Below, in pieces: positions 6,169-8,513 of a stretch of DNA of 8,513 nt; positions within the stretch are counted from its first letter, which is position 1; each line of letters begins with the position of its first letter. The position numbers and the translations under genes are program-made. Under the pieces are notes generated by a model. It did no database searches, was not told the origin of the DNA, and saw only the letters and a list, made by a program, of their open reading frames with translations. Source of the DNA: an uncultured Tepidimonas sp. (GTDB taxonomy: Bacteria > Pseudomonadota > Gammaproteobacteria > Burkholderiales > Burkholderiaceae_C); the NCBI GenBank assembly GCA_937949455.1, contig CALEDU010000062.1, positions 1 through 8,513 of the forward strand, read 5' to 3'.

Positions 6169-7236
6169 TCAGGTAACCTGCGCGGCCAGCTCGCCCTTGT
6201 CGTAGCGCTTGGCCATGGCTTCCAGGTTGTAGACCTGGCCGATGCGATCCGCCATGCCCGCACAACCGAAGGCCTCGTAGCGCGCTTTGCAGATGCCGCT
6301 CATCGCTTTCGTGGCCTCCTTCAGGAATTTGCGTGGGTCGAATTCCTTCTTGTTCTCGGCGAGGAATTTGCGCATCGCGCCCGTGGAGGCCATGCGCAGG
6401 TCGGTGTCGATGTTGACCTTGCGCACGCCGTGCTTGATGCCTTCGACGATCTCCTCCACCGGCACACCGTAGGTTTGCCCCATGTCGCCACCATAGGTGT
6501 TGATGATGGCCAACCAGTCCTCCGGCACGCTGGAGCTGCCGTGCATCACCAGGTGGACGTTGGGGATACGGGCATGGATTTCCTTGACGCGATCGATGCG
6601 CAGCACCTTGCCGGTGGGCTTTTGCGAGAATTTGTAAGCGCCGTGGCTGGTGCCAATGGCGATGGCCAGCGCATCGACCTGGGTCTTGCGCACGAAGTCG
6701 GCGGCCTCATTCGGGTCGGTCAGCAGCATCGAGTGGTCCAGCGTCCCCTCGGCACCAATGCCATCCTCCTCGCCCGCTTTGCCAGTCTCCAGGCTGCCCA
6801 GACACCCCAGTTCACCCTCTACCGATACCCCACAGGCATGCGCCATGTCGACCACGGTACGGGTGACGCGCACGTTGTATTCGTAGTCGGAGGGGGTCTT
6901 GCCATCCTCGCGCAGGCTGCCGTCCATCATCACCGAGCTGAAGCCGGACTGAATCGAGCGCATGCACACGCCTGGTGTCGTGCCGTGGTCTTGGTGCATG
7001 CAGATCGGGATGTCCGGGTATTGCTCCAGTGCGGCCAACACCAGGTGGCGCAGGAACGGCTCACCAGCGTAAGACCGCGCCCCTGCCGAAGCCTGCAGTA
7101 TCACGGGGCTGCGCGTGGCCGCCGCCGCCTGCATGATGGCATGGATCTGCTCCATGTTGTTGACATTGAAGGCTGGCACGCCGTAGCCGTGTTCAGCGGC
7201 GTGGTCCAGCAGTTGACGCAGGGTGATCAAAGCCAT
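6169..7236 (-). CDS. fba: Class II fructose-bisphosphate aldolase (Calvin-cycle type, class IIB)
   Basis: This 355-residue zinc aldolase reversibly splits fructose-1,6-bisphosphate into dihydroxyacetone phosphate and glyceraldehyde-3-phosphate. It serves glycolysis and gluconeogenesis, and the Calvin cycle where present. Visible motifs are [12 protein letters not shown] (19-30), MHQDHGTTP with catalytic Asp83 and zinc ligand His84, VEGELG near 139-144, GTSHGAYKF with His198, MHGSSSVPE with His232, and KVNIDTDLR (273-281). HQDHG and HGSSSVP, and a length near 354, point to the class IIB subtype found in betaproteobacterial and autotroph operons. ATG 7236 is chosen over an in-frame TTG at 7251, because GAGGAG lies 7 bases before the ATG and the TTG overlaps that signal. 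It lies 27 bases after pgk and is evidently cotranscribed with it. Confidence 0.96.
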   Translation of the reverse strand: MALITLRQLLDHAAEHGYGVPAFNVNNMEQIHAIMQAAAATRSPVILQASAGARSYAGEPFLRHLVLAALEQYPDIPICMHQDHGTTPGVCMRSIQSGFSSVMMDGSLREDGKTPSDYEYNVRVTRTVVDMAHACGVSVEGELGCLGSLETGKAGEEDGIGAEGTLDHSMLLTDPNEAADFVRKTQVDALAIAIGTSHGAYKFSQKPTGKVLRIDRVKEIHARIPNVHLVMHGSSSVPEDWLAIINTYGGDMGQTYGVPVEEIVEGIKHGVRKVNIDTDLRMASTGAMRKFLAENKKEFDPRKFLKEATKAMSGICKARYEAFGCAGMADRIGQVYNLEAMAKRYDKGELAAQVT

Positions 7237-7243
7237 GGGGATG

Positions 7244-7249
7244 CTCCTC
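7244..7249 (-). promoter_or_regulatory. Ribosome binding site that fixes the fba start
   Basis: GAGGAG on the minus strand lies 7 bases before ATG 7236. This is the best Shine-Dalgarno match seen in the window. Confidence 0.8.
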
Positions 7250-7263
7250 AAAACAGGGGGACT

Positions 7264-8469
7264 TCAGCCGCGCGCGCGGCGTTGCAGGATTTCGAAGGCC
7301 GGCAGTGTCTTGCCTTCCAGCACCTCCAGGAAGGCACCACCGCCGGTGGAGATGTAGCCGACATCCTTTTCGATACCGTACTTGGCGATCGCCGCCAACG
7401 TGTCGCCGCCGCCGGCGATCGAAAACGCTTTGGAGCGCGCGATCGCATGCGCCAACGTGCGTGTGCCGTTCTCGAATGGAGCGAACTCGAACACACCCAC
7501 CGGGCCGTTCCAGACGATGGTACCGGCACTCTCCAGCTGTGCGGCCAACTGCGCGGCGGTCTGCGGGCCGATGTCGAGGATCATGTCGCCCTCGCTCACC
7601 TCGGTCGCGGCCTTGACGGTGGCCGGCGCATCGGCCTTGAACTCGGATGCGACGACCACGTCCACCGGGATTGGCACCTCGGCACCGCGTGCCTTCATGG
7701 CTTCGATGACAGCGCGGGCTTCGCCGACCAAGTCGGGCTCAGCCAGGCTCTTGCCGACCGGCAGGCCTGCGGCCAACATGAAGGTATTGGCGATGCCGCC
7801 GCCGACGATCAAGCGATCGACCTTCTGCGCCAGCGACTGTAAGATGGTGAGCTTGGTGGAGACTTTGGAGCCGGCGACGATGGCCACCAGTGGGCGCGCT
7901 GGCTGCTCTAGTGCGCGCGCGAGGGCGTCGATCTCGGCGGCCAGCAGCGGCCCCGCGCAGGCCACCGGCGCATACTCGGCGATGCCATAGGTGCTGGCCT
8001 CGGCGCGGTGCGCGGTGCCAAAAGCATCATGCACAAAAATATCACACAGCGCAGCCATCTTGCGCGCCAACTCCGGGCTGTTCTTTTTCTCGCCCTGGTT
8101 CAGGCGGCAGTTTTCCAGCAGCACCACCTGGCCCGGCGCTACGGTAAAGCCCCCATCCACCCAGCGCTGGATCAACGGCACCGGCTGTCCCAGCAATTCA
8201 CTGAGGCGCTCGGCCACCGGGGCGAGTGTGTCCTCGGGCTTGGGCTGACCTTCGGTCGGGCGGCCCAGGTGGGAGGTCAGCATGACGCCCGCGCCGGCCT
8301 CCAGGGCCGCGCGGATGGCCGGCACAGAGGCGCGGATACGGGTGTCTTCCGTAATGCGCGCCACGCCGTCTACGAAGGCCAGCGGCACATTCAGGTCGGC
8401 GCGGATGAAAACGCGCTTGCCCCGGGCCTGGCCCTGGGCACACAGATCGGTAAAACGGATGAAATCCAT
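7264..8469 (-). CDS. pgk: Phosphoglycerate kinase
   Basis: This complete 401-residue enzyme transfers phosphate between 1,3-bisphosphoglycerate and ADP in the cytoplasm. It runs in the glycolytic or the gluconeogenic/Calvin direction. Motifs in order are the family signature [12 protein letters not shown] (18-29), [11 protein letters not shown] (42-52), [10 protein letters not shown] (65-74), [14 protein letters not shown] (117-130), [16 protein letters not shown] (145-160), [10 protein letters not shown] (198-207), VGGGIANTF (222-230), [11 protein letters not shown] (318-328) and the nucleotide-binding [10 protein letters not shown] (351-360). Length and motifs are normal for bacterial enzymes. 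GGAG at 8478-8481 lies 8 bases before ATG 8469. fba follows after 27 bases. In many Burkholderiales I recall pyruvate kinase between pgk and fba, and it is absent here. The promoter is not visible and probably lies beyond the window. Confidence 0.97.
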   Translation of the reverse strand: MDFIRFTDLCAQGQARGKRVFIRADLNVPLAFVDGVARITEDTRIRASVPAIRAALEAGAGVMLTSHLGRPTEGQPKPEDTLAPVAERLSELLGQPVPLIQRWVDGGFTVAPGQVVLLENCRLNQGEKKNSPELARKMAALCDIFVHDAFGTAHRAEASTYGIAEYAPVACAGPLLAAEIDALARALEQPARPLVAIVAGSKVSTKLTILQSLAQKVDRLIVGGGIANTFMLAAGLPVGKSLAEPDLVGEARAVIEAMKARGAEVPIPVDVVVASEFKADAPATVKAATEVSEGDMILDIGPQTAAQLAAQLESAGTIVWNGPVGVFEFAPFENGTRTLAHAIARSKAFSIAGGGDTLAAIAKYGIEKDVGYISTGGGAFLEVLEGKTLPAFEILQRRARG

Positions 8470-8490
8470 CGGTCGGGCTCCGGCTCAAGT

Positions 8491-8512
8491 GGCCCTGGCA
8501 CATGCCAGGGCC
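8491..8512. repeat. Perfect 10-bp inverted repeat upstream of pgk
   Basis: GGCCCTGGCA (8491-8500) is mirrored exactly by TGCCAGGGCC (8503-8512) with 2 bases between. As RNA it could form a 9-bp stem with a 4-base loop. It lies 21 bases before the pgk ATG, at the edge of the window. No T run follows on the minus strand. On the plus strand only one base remains, so a terminator for a gene arriving on that strand cannot be judged. An operator or mRNA-stabilising stem is also possible. Confidence 0.6.
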
Positions 8513-8513
8513 T

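Noticed and set aside
6499..6512. Weak FNR-box match TTGAT-N4-GCCAA inside fba
   Set aside because: It matches only 8 of 10 informative bases, is not a palindrome in its outer bases, and lies deep in a coding region with no promoter signal.
7237..7251. TTG start five codons upstream of the fba ATG
   Set aside because: The TTG overlaps the GAGGAG ribosome binding site of the ATG at 7236, and the family normally begins MALI/MALV.
6088..7842. 584-codon open frame on the plus strand opposite fba and pgk
   Set aside because: It spans two certain genes and their spacer on the other strand. The composition is that of a GC-rich shadow frame, and it runs through the fba terminator.

Overview
This is a GC-rich chromosomal window of ordinary housekeeping genes. 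It most likely comes from a betaproteobacterium of the order Burkholderiales, possibly Comamonadaceae-like. The evidence is the gene order aroA-cmk-rpsA-ihfB-lapA-lapB, an in-frame AroA-Cmk fusion, the strong GC bias at third codon positions, and the class IIB (Calvin-type) aldolase. The genus cannot be fixed from the sequence alone. I found no tRNA, rRNA, CRISPR array, insertion sequence, integrase or phage gene.

Left arm, plus strand (1-5350). The window opens inside a fused gene whose first part is the C-terminal two-thirds or so of EPSP synthase (AroA) and whose second part is a complete cytidylate kinase (Cmk). A 161-base leader with three potential hairpins leads to rpsA, which encodes six-domain ribosomal protein S1. 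rpsA ends at a strong intrinsic terminator. ihfB (IHF beta subunit) then starts, apparently from its own promoter. It overlaps lapA by 4 bases, and lapA overlaps lapB by 11 bases, so ihfB-lapA-lapB looks like a translationally coupled operon. It links a nucleoid protein to the LapA/LapB inner-membrane proteins that control lipopolysaccharide synthesis.

Right arm, minus strand (5366-8469). A Crp/Fnr-family regulator converges on lapB with a 15-base gap. To its right are fba (class II fructose-bisphosphate aldolase) and pgk (phosphoglycerate kinase). They are transcribed pgk then fba and end at a clear intrinsic terminator. The two enzymes serve glycolysis and gluconeogenesis, and the Calvin cycle if the organism fixes CO2. 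The regulator gene starts just after the fba terminator. It has an FNR-type DNA-recognition helix and carries a near-perfect FNR box over one of its possible start codons, which suggests autoregulation.

Nothing here looks like an undescribed defence, mobile or biosynthetic system. The points most worth checking are the FNR-like protein with only three cysteines and its internal FNR box, the hairpin-rich rpsA leader, the possibly leaderless ihfB transcript, the AroA-Cmk fusion, and a perfect 10-bp inverted repeat upstream of pgk.
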